A DNA stretch of 64,000 nucleotides from Alkalicaulis satelles (GCF_008630495.1 NZ_VWOJ01000001.1:496001-560000), one strand, 5' to 3'; positions 35,483 to 44,347 are shown, counted from the first letter of the stretch. Notes: generated from the letters alone by a model not told the origin. Program-made: numbers and translations.

Positions 35483-37023
35483 GCGCTCACCTTTTGCGTT
35501 TCAATGCCGATCCGGCGCAGGAAGCGCGCACTGTCCTCGCGCACCGCGCGGCGCTTGTCCTCGTCCATGCGCTCCAGCGTCTTGTAGATCATGGACAGGC
35601 GCTGATTGCCCTTCAGCCGGTCTTCGTTCTCCATCAGGAAATTCCAGTAGAGATAGTTGAACGGACACGCCTTCGGCCCGTTCCTGACGCTCACCTGATA
35701 GCGGCAGGACTTGCAGTAATCGCTCATCTTGTTGATGTAAGCACCTGACGCAGCATAGGGTTTGGTCGCCATGATCCCGCCGTCGGCGAACAGCGCCATA
35801 CCGTGCGTATTCGGCGCTTCCACCCATTCATAGGCGTCGGCATAGACCGCCAAATACCATTCATTGACTGGCGCCGGATCGATCCCGGCCAGCAGCGCGA
35901 AATTGCCCGTGATCATCAGGCGCTGGATATGGTGGGCGTAGGCGTGGCGCTTTGTGGTCAGGACGCAGTCGCGCACGCACGCCATCTCCGTCTCGCCCGT
36001 CCAGTAGAAGTCCGGCAGCGGGCGGCGCGCCTCCAGCACATTGCGTTCGAGATATTCGGGCATGAAGCGCCAGTAGACGCCGCGCACATATTCGCGCCAG
36101 CCCAGGATCTGGCGGATGAAGCCCTCCACGGCGTTGAGCGGCGCGCGGCCCTGTATCCACGCCTCCTCCGCCCTGCGGCAAACGGTCAGCGGATCCAGCA
36201 GGCCGCAATTGATGTAAAGCGACAGGACCGAGTGAAACAGGAAGGCCTCGCCCGCCTTCATGGCGTCCTGGTAATCGCCAAAGTTTTCAAGCCCGCGATC
36301 GATGAACCAGTCCAGCTGGGCTTCAGCGTCCTCAGCCGTGACCGCGTACCAGAAATCCTCCAGATCGCCGAACCGGTCCGGGAACTGCGCTTCCACCAGC
36401 GCCAGCACCTCGCGCGTGACGGGGTCGGGCGCAATTTTAAGGCGCTCGGGGATGTCCAGGCCCTCGGGCAGGCGCTTGCGGTTCTCGCTGTCGAAATTCC
36501 ACTGCCCGCCCGCGGGCTCATCGCCCTCCATCAGGAGGCCCGTTTCCCGGCGCATCTCGCGGTAGAAATACTCCATGGTCAGGCGCTTGCGCCCCTGCGC
36601 CCAGGCGTCAAATCGCTCATGGGTGCAGATGAAGCGGTCATCGCGCCGGATCTCCACCGGAGCGCCCAGCTGGTCTGTCCAGGTCTTCATCGCCGCCATC
36701 AGACGGTATTCGCCCGGCTCCACCACAATCAGACGGTCATGGCCGCCTTCAAGAAGCGCCCGGCGCGCCTCGCCTTCAAGCGATCCGGTATTGCCCGGCG
36801 CGTCCAGGTGGACATAGCGAACGTCTAACCCCTCGTCCTCCAGCCCTTTGGCGAAATGGCGCATGGCCGAGAAAATGAAGGCGATCTTCTTCCTGTGATG
36901 GGGCGCATAGCCGGCTTCCTCGGCCACTTCGGCCATCAGCACCGTATCGCCTGGCGCATAATCACGCAGCGAGGCCAGCGACCGCGTCAGCTGGTCGCCC
37001 AGGATCAGGCGCAAGGCGCTCAT
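35479..37023 (-). CDS. phrB: FeS-type bacterial cryptochrome/(6-4) photolyase
   Basis: 514 residues of the FeS-BCP (PhrB/CryB) family that repairs (6-4) photoproducts with FAD and a 4Fe-4S cluster. The N-terminal Rossmann part starts LRLILGDQLTRSLASL. The four cluster cysteines are visible at 349 (EMACVRDCVLT), 437 and 440 (DYCKSCRYQ) and 453 (PKACPFNYLYW), close to the Agrobacterium PhrB numbering. The FAD region includes THGMALFADGGIMATKPYAA. It starts on the last base of the upstream gene stop (TGATG) and overlaps the SDR by four bases. Confidence 0.93.
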   Translation of the reverse strand: MSALRLILGDQLTRSLASLRDYAPGDTVLMAEVAEEAGYAPHHRKKIAFIFSAMRHFAKGLEDEGLDVRYVHLDAPGNTGSLEGEARRALLEGGHDRLIVVEPGEYRLMAAMKTWTDQLGAPVEIRRDDRFICTHERFDAWAQGRKRLTMEYFYREMRRETGLLMEGDEPAGGQWNFDSENRKRLPEGLDIPERLKIAPDPVTREVLALVEAQFPDRFGDLEDFWYAVTAEDAEAQLDWFIDRGLENFGDYQDAMKAGEAFLFHSVLSLYINCGLLDPLTVCRRAEEAWIQGRAPLNAVEGFIRQILGWREYVRGVYWRFMPEYLERNVLEARRPLPDFYWTGETEMACVRDCVLTTKRHAYAHHIQRLMITGNFALLAGIDPAPVNEWYLAVYADAYEWVEAPNTHGMALFADGGIMATKPYAASGAYINKMSDYCKSCRYQVSVRNGPKACPFNYLYWNFLMENEDRLKGNQRLSMIYKTLERMDEDKRRAVREDSARFLRRIGIETQKVSA

Positions 37024-37706
37024 CAGGCGTCGGCGGGATTGGCGCGGCGCACATAGGTGACGCGCTGGCCGCGCGCCTCGAACTCGGTGCGCGCCCAGCG
37101 CCCGTTTTCGTCATACCACAGGTCCAGGGTCAGCGAGCTGGTCAGGCGGTAGCGGCGCGCAGGGATCTTGCCGCCATCGGCCTCGATCTCCTCCTCGCCC
37201 AGGAACTCCACCTCCACCTCCATCAGCGTGCCGTGCTCGGTGTTGAGCACGGACTCCGTGCCCGGCGGATAGCGCACCCAGTGGGAGGACGGCAGGATGT
37301 CAGAGGGGAATGTCTTGGACACATCGTCGCCGCCGGGATCGCGCCCGGTGACATCAAACCCCTCGCCATTGGCGCGCCCCTCCACGCGGAAAGTGTCGCC
37401 GTCTTTCAGCGTGCGGCCCTCGAACGCGACCAGGCGGCCATTATCCCAGCGCTCGGTTGAATCATGTTCGTAGCGGAACACCGTCACCGGCCCGATCCCG
37501 GCGCGCAAGCGGATGGACACTTCGGCGATCAGCTCGCCGTCATCATTCTCGCTGAAGCGCACCTCATGGGCGCCAAAGCTCGTATTGCGCCCGCGATAAA
37601 CGTCGAACTTGATCGTCTCACCCGGTCGCGCGGACATATCCGCCGAGGCCAGCGCCAGCGGCGCAGGCGCGCACATCAGGAGGGCGGCGGCGGCAAGGCG
37701 TAACAT
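37023..37706 (-). CDS. Exported protein of DUF6134-like type
   Basis: 227 residues from ATG 37706: a signal peptide (MLRLAAAALLMCAPAPLALA), then a beta-rich domain: ETIKFDVYRGRNTSFGAHEV, VSIRLRAGIGPVTVFRYEHD, WVRYPPGTESVLNTEHGTLM and a final LWYDENGRWARTEFEARGQR. This resembles a conserved periplasmic alphaproteobacterial family (DUF6134) of unknown role, itself similar to lipoprotein-like DUF3108 folds. Located between the ChrR-like gene and the photolyase, its stop overlaps the photolyase ATG by one base. A longer upstream frame is not supported. Confidence 0.75.
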   Translation of the reverse strand: MLRLAAAALLMCAPAPLALASADMSARPGETIKFDVYRGRNTSFGAHEVRFSENDDGELIAEVSIRLRAGIGPVTVFRYEHDSTERWDNGRLVAFEGRTLKDGDTFRVEGRANGEGFDVTGRDPGGDDVSKTFPSDILPSSHWVRYPPGTESVLNTEHGTLMEVEVEFLGEEEIEADGGKIPARRYRLTSSLTLDLWYDENGRWARTEFEARGQRVTYVRRANPADA

Positions 37707-37750
37707 GGAGACATCCTTTCGTCTGAGAGGCGTATTATCGGGGCGCATGA

Positions 37751-38398
37751 TCAGAAACGGCGCGTCAGCCGGCTGATACGGTCTATGCCGGCATAGACCT
37801 TGTTGGTCAGGCGCACCTGCCCCAGCTCCACCACAAAACACACGCAGGTCTGCGCGCTGTCTACCCGCGGCTGGTGCACATCGCCGGGCTCGACGCGGCA
37901 CACATCCCCGCGCGCGAAGGCGCCGCGGCCGTCATGGAAGGAACCGGTCAGCACCAGGGTCAGTTCCTCGCCGGAATGATCGTGCTCGGGCGCGCCCTTG
38001 CCAGGCGGGATGGAGATGAGGCGCGCGTCGACCCCGGGCGCACACAGGCTTTCCACGACAATCTCGCTGTATCCGCCAAGGCGCCGGCGCCAGCGCCGGT
38101 CGCCCTGGACCTCCAGCGCCCGGGCCAGCGGGGACGGCAATAATCCGGGGCGCGGATCATGCGCAACAGGCGCAACGGCGTCATCATCGAGCCGGTCGAG
38201 CGCGCGCGTGAGCGCGCCAGGCGCCAGCGCCACCCCCGGCTCGCGTTCCAGCATCGCGCCAAACGCAGCTTCAACTCCGGCCAGACGCTGGGCCGCGCGC
38301 GGCGCCATGGCCCCCTGGCAGGCCGCCAGCACGCGCACAGCGTCTGGCGCTGCGCCGGTGGCGCAATCAAGAATCCAGCCATCATCAAGCATCGTCAT
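37751..38398 (-). CDS. ChrR-like cupin regulator lacking N-terminal zinc ligands
   Basis: 215 residues. The C-terminal cupin is clear and keeps its metal residues (GKGAPEHDHSGEELTLVLTG and RVEPGDVHQPRV). The N-terminal region (about 6-50, GWILDCATGAAPDAVRVLAA then CQGAMAPRAAQRL) aligns by length and pattern with the anti-sigma domain of ChrR, but the H...H-x3-C-x2-C ligands are gone (HxxxCxxC is replaced by CQGAMAP). ChrR restrains RpoE in the singlet-oxygen response; here no sigma gene is adjacent. ATG 38398 or 38392. It heads an operon with an exported protein, photolyase and SDR. Confidence 0.75.
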   Translation of the reverse strand: MTMLDDGWILDCATGAAPDAVRVLAACQGAMAPRAAQRLAGVEAAFGAMLEREPGVALAPGALTRALDRLDDDAVAPVAHDPRPGLLPSPLARALEVQGDRRWRRRLGGYSEIVVESLCAPGVDARLISIPPGKGAPEHDHSGEELTLVLTGSFHDGRGAFARGDVCRVEPGDVHQPRVDSAQTCVCFVVELGQVRLTNKVYAGIDRISRLTRRF

Positions 38399-38426
38399 CA
38401 ATCCGCTTGTCTTTGTTATTCTGAAT

Positions 38427-38456
38427 TGTTTACGCACCCCGCTGTCAGGCGGATCA
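38427..38456 (-). promoter_or_regulatory. ECF (RpoE/ChrR-type) promoter candidate before the ChrR-like gene
   Basis: On the minus strand TGATCC (38456-38451) is followed after exactly 18 bases by TAAACA (38432-38427), 29 bases before the start at 38398. TGATCC with an 18-bp spacer and a TAA-type -10 is the promoter pattern reported for RpoE-ChrR regulons in Rhodobacter and relatives. Identification rests on sequence only. Confidence 0.6.
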
Positions 38457-38618
38457 CCATGGGCGCCGGACCGCAGCAGACAGGGGCTTATGCGGGCGCC
38501 CGGCATTGCAGGCCTGTCACGAAAAAATGGCGAAACGGATATAGGTTTCAGTTTCAGATTGTCAGGCCCATGCGGGCCTGCCAGAGTGCCCACACGCCCT
38601 CATGTGAAAGCTAACGTC

Positions 38619-40619
38619 ATGAATCTTTTGCGTGCTCTGACCGCCGCCCTGACTGTCCTCGCCTTCTGCGCCAGCGCCCAAGCTTCTGTTCCCGTCACCC
38701 GTCTGGCGCAGATGTTCGGCGAGGACGCTGACCTCATGCTGCCCGCCCTGTCGCGCAGCGGCGACCGCCTGGCGTTCCTCACCCGCAGCCAGGGCCGCAC
38801 CTTGCTGGCGGTGATGTCGCTGGAAGGCGATCCCGATACCCGCTCCATGGATGTGTCCGGCAACAAGATCCGCGATCTGTACTGGATCGACGACCGGTTC
38901 GTGATGGCCACGATCAGCACCTATTCGGGCAATGTCCAGGTGGCGGGCCAGGGGCGCAATCTGTTCGACCAATGGCTCTCCGATACCGAGTATTTCACCT
39001 TGTTTGCTGTGGACACCCGCACCATGCAATCGGTCCAGATGCTGGGCCGCGAACCCAGCCTCCTGCCGCAAAGCTCGCTTTCGCGTGTGTCGGGCGTTCG
39101 TGACGGGCGGGTGCTGATGCCCGCTTTCCGTCTGGGCGGCGGCGGCGGGCGGCCCATGCTGGAATCCACCCTGTTCAGCGTCGATCCGTCCAGCGGCACA
39201 GGCCGGGTGTTCGTGACCGAGCGCCAGCGATCGGCGGAAACGCCCATCATGAACTGGATCGCTGACGCCCAAGGCAATGCAATCGCCCGTCTGAGATTCG
39301 ACAACGCCAATGACCGCTCCACGCTGGAGCTGAGCGAGGGCAATCGCTGGCGCGCCCATCCCCACTGGGACAATCAGTCTCCCGCGGGCAGCGTGGCGGG
39401 CGTGGATGGCGACGGCTCGGGCTTCTATTCCCTGCGCTGGTCGGGCGGTTTCCGGACGCTGGCGCGCTATCCCGCGAACGGCGGCGAGCCGCATACCGCG
39501 CTCAGCGCCCCTCCGGGCCGGGACCTGTCAGGGGTCATCATTGACCCTGTCACGCGTTCCCCGGTGGGTGGAACCTATGTGGACGGCGCTCCGCGCCAGG
39601 TCTTCATCGACCCGGACCTGGCCGCCATTCATGACCTGGTGGCCGCGCGCGCGCCGGGCCTGATCATTAATGTCAGCAGCTGGAACGCCGCGCGCACCCG
39701 CGCCCTGGTCCATATTGCGACGCCGGGAGAACCGGGCACGTATTTGCTGGTCGAGCGCACCTCCGGCGAGATCGCGCCGATTGGCGACGTGCGCCCGGCC
39801 GTCGCCGATGAAGAGCTTGTGGCCCCGCGCCGCCTGATCACCTACCAGACCCGCGACGGCGTCACGCTGGAAGCCGTCATCACAGATCCGCCCGGCGCAC
39901 GGCCGGACGAGAGCCGGGCGCTGGTGGTGCTGCCCCATGGCGGACCGGCCGCCCAGGACGATGTGGGATTTGACTATATCGCCGGCTTCATCGCCGCGCT
40001 GGGCTATCGCGTGGTGCAGCCCAATTTCCGCGGCTCCACCGGCTATGGCCGGGCCTTCGAACGGGCGGGCTGGACCGAATGGGGCGGACGCATGCAGGAC
40101 GATGTCACCGACGCCCTGACCCATCTTGTGGAGACCGGCGCGGCGGACCCGGCGCGCGTGTGCATCGCCGGAGCGAGCTATGGCGGCTATGCGGCGTTGG
40201 CCGGGGCGGCGTTCACGCCCGATCTCTATCGCTGCGCCGCGGCCATCGCGCCGGTGAGCGATTTGTGGGTGTTCGCCGGCGATATCGGCGCGCGCAGCAG
40301 CCGGCGCAGCCGCCAGCGCGATTACTGGCGCAATTCAATCGGCGATCCCAATCGCGAGCGGGCCATGCTGGAAGCGCGCTCACCGGCCCGCTTCGCCGCG
40401 CAGGTTCAGGCCCCGGTGCTGCTGATCCACCCGGTGGAGGACACGGTAGTGCCCGTCAGCCAGAGCGAGCTGATGCAACGCGCGCTCGCCGGCGCGGGCA
40501 AGGATGTGCGCCTGGTGCGCCTGGACGGCGAGGATCACTGGCTGAGCTTGCCCGAAACCCGCGTGGCCATGCTGGAAGAGCTGGGCGCCTTCCTCACCGC
40601 CCATCTGGGCGCGCCTTAA
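38619..40619 (+). CDS. Secreted S9-family (prolyl oligopeptidase-like) peptidase
   Basis: 666 residues. A signal peptide (NLLRALTAALTVLAFCASAQ) is followed by a beta-propeller-like region (about 40-390) and an alpha/beta-hydrolase domain. The nucleophile elbow is CIAGASYGGYAAL (GxSYGGY), the acid is in LLIHPVEDTVVPVSQ and the histidine in LDGEDHWLS. VLPHGGPAAQDDVGFDYIAG is the oxyanion segment. This matches acylaminoacyl/dipeptidyl peptidases acting in the periplasm. ATG 38619 is chosen because an upstream extension overlaps the ChrR-like gene. Its stop overlaps that of the convergent SDR (TTAA). Confidence 0.9.
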   Translation: MNLLRALTAALTVLAFCASAQASVPVTRLAQMFGEDADLMLPALSRSGDRLAFLTRSQGRTLLAVMSLEGDPDTRSMDVSGNKIRDLYWIDDRFVMATISTYSGNVQVAGQGRNLFDQWLSDTEYFTLFAVDTRTMQSVQMLGREPSLLPQSSLSRVSGVRDGRVLMPAFRLGGGGGRPMLESTLFSVDPSSGTGRVFVTERQRSAETPIMNWIADAQGNAIARLRFDNANDRSTLELSEGNRWRAHPHWDNQSPAGSVAGVDGDGSGFYSLRWSGGFRTLARYPANGGEPHTALSAPPGRDLSGVIIDPVTRSPVGGTYVDGAPRQVFIDPDLAAIHDLVAARAPGLIINVSSWNAARTRALVHIATPGEPGTYLLVERTSGEIAPIGDVRPAVADEELVAPRRLITYQTRDGVTLEAVITDPPGARPDESRALVVLPHGGPAAQDDVGFDYIAGFIAALGYRVVQPNFRGSTGYGRAFERAGWTEWGGRMQDDVTDALTHLVETGAADPARVCIAGASYGGYAALAGAAFTPDLYRCAAAIAPVSDLWVFAGDIGARSSRRSRQRDYWRNSIGDPNRERAMLEARSPARFAAQVQAPVLLIHPVEDTVVPVSQSELMQRALAGAGKDVRLVRLDGEDHWLSLPETRVAMLEELGAFLTAHLGAP

Positions 40620-41560
40620 GGATTGAGGAGCCGTTCGCTGAGCGCCCACAGGCCTTCGGCGGCGTCCGGGTCCACTGCATAGGGGCGCACGCCCGACCAG
40701 CCGCGCTCTTGCGCGGGTTCGGCGATATTGCAGTCCTCGCAATAAGCGCCCCCGCGCCCGGTCAGCAAGGGCGAGAGCGCGGCCCATACCGTGGTGGCCG
40801 CCCCCTCCTCCACGCTCTTGAACACCGGGTGCAGAGAGCCGTCTTCGCGGATCCAGCCCATGGCGCGCATCTCCGCCTCGTCCATGTCGCGCTGCAGGGC
40901 GGTCATGATGCCGCCGGGATGCACCGAGAACGCCTCCACCCCGCGCGCGGCGTGGCGGGCGTTGAAGCCCAGCGCGAACAGCGCATTGGCGCTCTTGGAG
41001 CGGCCATAGGCCTGCCATTTGTCGTATGGCGTTTTGACGAAATCGGGATCATCAAGGTTCGCTGGCGCGATCATGTGCGCCACCGAGGACAGCGCCACCA
41101 GCCGCGCGCCGGGCCGGGTCATGAGATCACTCAAGGCGTTGGCCAGCGCGAAATGGCCCAGATGATTGGTGGCGAACTGCAGCTCGCGCCCCTGCGCCGT
41201 GCGCTGTTCGGGACAGGCCATGATGCCGGCATTGCAGATGAGGTAATCGATCACGTCGGTGCGCGCGCGCACCGCCTGCGCACACGCCGCTGCGCTGGCC
41301 GGATCGGACAGGTCCAGCGCCAGCGTCTCCACCTGGCCCAGCCCCGCCAGCGCCGCTTCGGCTTTCGCGCTGTCACGGGCGGGAACCAGCACTTTCGCCC
41401 CCGCCCCGGCCAGCGCGCGCACCGTCTCCAGCCCGATGCCCGAATACCCGCCTGTCACCAGCGCCACACGGCCCTTGAGATCATGGCTCGCGGCGATTTC
41501 ACCGGCGGTGGAGCGCGCGCCATACGGGCTGTCGACACGGCGCTGGTTCTCGATGGACAT
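40616..41560 (-). CDS. Short-chain dehydrogenase, retinol-dehydrogenase/WWOX-like
   Basis: 314 residues. VALVTGGYSGIGLETVRALA is the nucleotide motif, ICNAGIMACP the NAG motif, ALSSVAHMIAPANLDDPDFV the Ser region and YGRSKSANALFALGFNAR the Tyr-Lys pair. The extended substrate loop and length match the retinol dehydrogenase-like SDR branch, whose bacterial substrates are mostly unknown. ATG 41560 has GGAG about nine bases upstream; the longer frame adds an Arg-rich segment with no similarity. Confidence 0.85.
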   Translation of the reverse strand: MSIENQRRVDSPYGARSTAGEIAASHDLKGRVALVTGGYSGIGLETVRALAGAGAKVLVPARDSAKAEAALAGLGQVETLALDLSDPASAAACAQAVRARTDVIDYLICNAGIMACPEQRTAQGRELQFATNHLGHFALANALSDLMTRPGARLVALSSVAHMIAPANLDDPDFVKTPYDKWQAYGRSKSANALFALGFNARHAARGVEAFSVHPGGIMTALQRDMDEAEMRAMGWIREDGSLHPVFKSVEEGAATTVWAALSPLLTGRGGAYCEDCNIAEPAQERGWSGVRPYAVDPDAAEGLWALSERLLNP

Positions 41561-41673
41561 GGGCTTCGGCTCCTGAAACGCGATTGGGCGCGCAGCCTGC
41601 GCCCTCGCGCCCGCCTTGCCAAGACGCCGCTTGCGCGCCCGCGCGCGCCGCGCTAGTGCTGCGCGCCTCACTT

Positions 41674-41768
41674 GGGGAGGACCCCGCCGATGAACCAGCC
41701 GCGCTGACCACTACGTCGCGCCGCCGCCCCTGACGGGCGGCGGGATTAGCGCCGGGCCTTCCCGGCGC
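41674..41768 (+). promoter_or_regulatory. Short leader ORF plus two tandem hairpins upstream of an SDR gene
   Basis: A strong ribosome site GGGGAGG (41674-41680) precedes a five-codon frame ATG AAC CAG CCG CGC TGA (41690-41707, Met-Asn-Gln-Pro-Arg). Two GC hairpins follow: CCGCCGCCC/GGGCGGCGG (41721-41743) and GCGCCGGG/CCCGGCGC (41749-41768), the second ending 20 bases before the SDR start. The layout resembles a translated leader with attenuation-type structures. No known RNA class recognised. Confidence 0.4.
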
Positions 41769-41788
41769 GGTTCATCAGGACTGTCATC

Positions 41789-42595
41789 ATGCCATCACTG
41801 GATAATCGCATCGCGCTGGTCACCGGCGCAGGCCGCGGCATTGGCGAAGCCATCGCCCGCGCCTTTCACCGCGAGGGCGCCCATGTCCTCGTCACCGATA
41901 TCGATCAACAAAGCGCCGATACCCTCGCCGCCGAACTGGGCGAACGCGCTGAAAGCCTGGCGCTGGACGTGGGCGAGGAAGGCGACTGGCTTAAGGTGCA
42001 GGCTCACGTGACCACCCGCCATGGCGGGCTGGACATTCTGGTCAATAATGCCGGCATCACTGGGTTTCTGGAGACCGAAGGGCCCCATGATCCCGAGCAT
42101 TTCAGGCTGGAGAGCTGGCGCGCCGTGCACCGGGTCAATCTGGACGGGCTGGCCCTGGGCTGCCGCGCCGCCATCGCCCTGATGAAGCACCGCAAGGGCG
42201 GATCGATCATCAACATGTCCTCGCGTTCGGGCGTAGTGGGCATTCCCGGCGCAGCGGCCTACGCCGCGTCCAAGGCGGCGGTGCGCAATCACACCCGCAC
42301 GGTGGCGCTCTATTGCGCGCAGATGGGCTATCCCATCCGCTGCAATGCGCTGCTGCCCGCCGCCATCCTCACCCCCATGTGGGACGCCATGCTGGGCGAT
42401 GGAGCGCAGCGCGATGCGATACTGGCCGGGATCGCTGCAGGCGTGCCCATGGGCCGGTTCGGCACGCCCCGGGAAGTGGCTGAAGCGGCGGTGTTTCTGG
42501 CGGGTGATGCGTCCAGCTATATGACCGGAACCGGTCTCGATCTCGACGGCGGGATACTGGCCGGCGCCGAAGCCGCGCCGGGGCAAGGGGAGTAA
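41789..42595 (+). CDS. Short-chain dehydrogenase, hydroxysteroid-dehydrogenase-like
   Basis: 268 residues. Classical SDR motifs: [52 protein letters not shown] with [10 protein letters not shown] for Ser-Tyr-Lys, and the C-terminal [13 protein letters not shown]. The long loop after the NAG motif ([20 protein letters not shown]) is somewhat unusual. Resembles 3-beta/20-beta-hydroxysteroid or cyclohexanol dehydrogenases, but substrate is unknown. It follows a possible structured leader and converges on the mazF-like gene five bases away. Confidence 0.87.
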   Translation: MPSLDNRIALVTGAGRGIGEAIARAFHREGAHVLVTDIDQQSADTLAAELGERAESLALDVGEEGDWLKVQAHVTTRHGGLDILVNNAGITGFLETEGPHDPEHFRLESWRAVHRVNLDGLALGCRAAIALMKHRKGGSIINMSSRSGVVGIPGAAAYAASKAAVRNHTRTVALYCAQMGYPIRCNALLPAAILTPMWDAMLGDGAQRDAILAGIAAGVPMGRFGTPREVAEAAVFLAGDASSYMTGTGLDLDGGILAGAEAAPGQGE

Positions 42596-42599
42596 GAGA

Positions 42600-42962
42600 T
42601 CAAGCCGGGCGGGTCGGGTCGGGCAGGTCCAGGATCGCGGCGATGCGCTGGAACAGCGCAAGGCGCGTGTCCGCGCAGACCTGCCCGGCCCGACGGGCGT
42701 GACGAGCTTCAGGATCAATCGTGCGGATCTGGTCACACAGGATATAACCCGCCACCGGATCCTCGGCGTCCAGCGCCAATTTGAACGGCCAGGGCCGCTC
42801 ACTTGAAGTCACGGGACAGACCAAGACCAGGCTGGAGCCTGCATTATAACGATAGGTCGACACCACCACGGTGGGCCGGCGTCCGGCCTGTTCGCGCCCC
42901 CGCGCGGGGTCCAGTTCGAGCCAGATCACATCACCGGGCTCGTAAACGCCAGAACCGCTCAC
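42600..42962 (-). CDS. mazF: MazF/PemK-family endoribonuclease toxin
   Basis: 120 residues from GTG 42962. VYEPGDVIWLELDPARGREQ, then AGRRPTVVVSTYRYNAGSSL is the MazF/PemK barrel start with the catalytic Arg in the GREQAGRRP loop; VCPVTSSERPWPFKLAL and GYILCDQIRTIDPEAR carry the rest, including the conserved Thr/Ser. MazF toxins cut mRNA at short motifs. The GTG overlaps the antitoxin TGA (GTGA), so the start is fixed by coupling; the longer frame to 42992 runs into the antitoxin. Confidence 0.88.
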   Translation of the reverse strand: MSGSGVYEPGDVIWLELDPARGREQAGRRPTVVVSTYRYNAGSSLVLVCPVTSSERPWPFKLALDAEDPVAGYILCDQIRTIDPEARHARRAGQVCADTRLALFQRIAAILDLPDPTRPA

Positions 42963-43201
42963 CAGGGCTCTGCGCCGACTGGCGCGCCCCACTCTTCGAG
43001 CTCCGGTGTCTCCTCAACGCGCATCGCGTCAAACAGCGCTTCACGGTCCAGCGCCTGACGGGCCGGTGTCATGACAAGGCGCCCGCCCTCATAGCTCAGC
43101 TCAACCGCATCGCCCGGCGCCAGGCCGGTGCGCTCCAGAAGGTCTTTGGGGATGCGCACGCCTGCGCTCTGGCCCCACTTGCCTATCTGCACCTTGGTCA
43201 T
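42959..43201 (-). CDS. mazE: MazE/AbrB-type antitoxin
   Basis: 80 residues. TKVQIGKWGQSAGVRIPKDL followed by LERTGLAPGDAVELSYEGGR is the SpoVT/AbrB swapped-hairpin DNA-binding domain of MazE; the acidic tail VEETPELEEWGAPVGAEPW would lie in the toxin groove. ATG 43201 has GGAG eight bases upstream. First gene of the pair; a perfect dyad lies 15 bases upstream. Confidence 0.9.
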   Translation of the reverse strand: MTKVQIGKWGQSAGVRIPKDLLERTGLAPGDAVELSYEGGRLVMTPARQALDREALFDAMRVEETPELEEWGAPVGAEPW

Positions 43202-43215
43202 CACATGGCTCCGCG

Positions 43216-43248
43216 CGGCATCTGATATCCGCAAGATATCAGATGCCG
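43216..43248 (-). promoter_or_regulatory. Operator of the mazEF-like module, perfect 14-bp inverted repeat
   Basis: Arms CGGCATCTGATATC (43216-43229) and GATATCAGATGCCG (43235-43248) are exact inverse complements around a five-base centre. The dyad ends 15 bases from the antitoxin start and contains its ribosome-site side, as expected for autorepression by the MazE-like protein. Confidence 0.85.
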
Positions 43249-43369
43249 GAGCCCGCCGCCATCCCGGCGGCCTTCATGGGAACCGCAGGCATTGCGCCTT
43301 GCGCCAGGCGCGTCATCCATGAGTCTCAATATGAGGCGCGCGAGAAGCTGCGCGCGCTGGCCCCGCCCG

Positions 43370-44347
43370 CTAATCATTCGCGCGGGCTGCTGCGTCGATC
43401 TCGCCGGCGGTGAAGCGCCATTCGCGATTGCAGTATTCGCACGTCATGGCCACCGAGCCGTCGGCGCCGCTCATATGCTCGCGGTCATCGCTGGGAAAGC
43501 GCGCCAGCAGGCGGGCGAGCGAGGCGCGCTCGCAACTGCACCGGCGCGGCGCCGGGCGGCCCTCCTCCACGCGCACGCCGTCCTCATGGAACAGGCGGAA
43601 CAGCACCTGGCCGGCGGTGAGGGCCGGATCGAGCAATTCATCATCGCCCAGCGTGTCGAACAGGACCTGGGCGTGTTCGAAGGAATCCTGCGTCTCGCCG
43701 CGCGCCTCATCCCCGGCGATGCGCTGGATCAGCGCGCCCCCGGCGCGCCAGACCATATGGCCGCCGTCCAGCATCTGGCGGCCCACCGCCAGGCGCAGGC
43801 GCGTGGGCGTCTGTTCGGACTGGGCGAAATAATGCGCTGCGCTGTCGGCCAGCGTGTCGCCGGTGATGGCTGTGACGCCCTGATAGCGCTCCTTGCCCGG
43901 GCCGGGATCCAGGGTCATGGCGAAATGGCCATCCCCCAACAGGTCGCGCGCGCCGGTGCGGCTGGCCGCCTCCAGCGCCGCCACCGCATCGCCATCATAT
44001 TTGGCGTAGGCGCGCACGCCCTGGCCGGGCACGAAATCGGCCACCACGAAGGCCACCGCGCCCGTGCCCTCGATCTGGCGCCCGCCTGAATCCGGACCGC
44101 TGGCCTGGATGATCAGCTTGCCGTCGAATTTGAGCGAATCCCCGATCAGCACGGCCAGCAGCGCCGCCTCGCCCACCAGGCGGGCCACGCTGACGGGATA
44201 GTCATGGGCCGACAGAATTGCATCAGCCGCCGCGCCCAGCCGGACCAGGCGCCCGCGCACGGGCCGGCCTTCCAGCTGGAAACCGGTCACGCGGTCATCA
44301 CCCGCGCCGGTCAGGCCTGGCGCGCCAGGCGCGCCGGCGGGCGTCAT
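43370..44347 (-). CDS. hslO: Redox-regulated chaperone Hsp33
   Basis: 325 residues. Hsp33 becomes a holdase chaperone when its zinc cysteines are oxidised. The C-terminal zinc centre has CSC (RRCSCERASLARLL) and CxxC (MTCEYCNREWRF); the N-terminal domain includes VARLVGEAALLAVLIGDSLK and the GGRQIEGTG segment. It starts four bases inside the argD end (ATGA), so the two are coupled. In many alphaproteobacteria argF lies between argD and hslO; it is missing here. Confidence 0.95.
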   Translation of the reverse strand: MTPAGAPGAPGLTGAGDDRVTGFQLEGRPVRGRLVRLGAAADAILSAHDYPVSVARLVGEAALLAVLIGDSLKFDGKLIIQASGPDSGGRQIEGTGAVAFVVADFVPGQGVRAYAKYDGDAVAALEAASRTGARDLLGDGHFAMTLDPGPGKERYQGVTAITGDTLADSAAHYFAQSEQTPTRLRLAVGRQMLDGGHMVWRAGGALIQRIAGDEARGETQDSFEHAQVLFDTLGDDELLDPALTAGQVLFRLFHEDGVRVEEGRPAPRRCSCERASLARLLARFPSDDREHMSGADGSVAMTCEYCNREWRFTAGEIDAAARAND

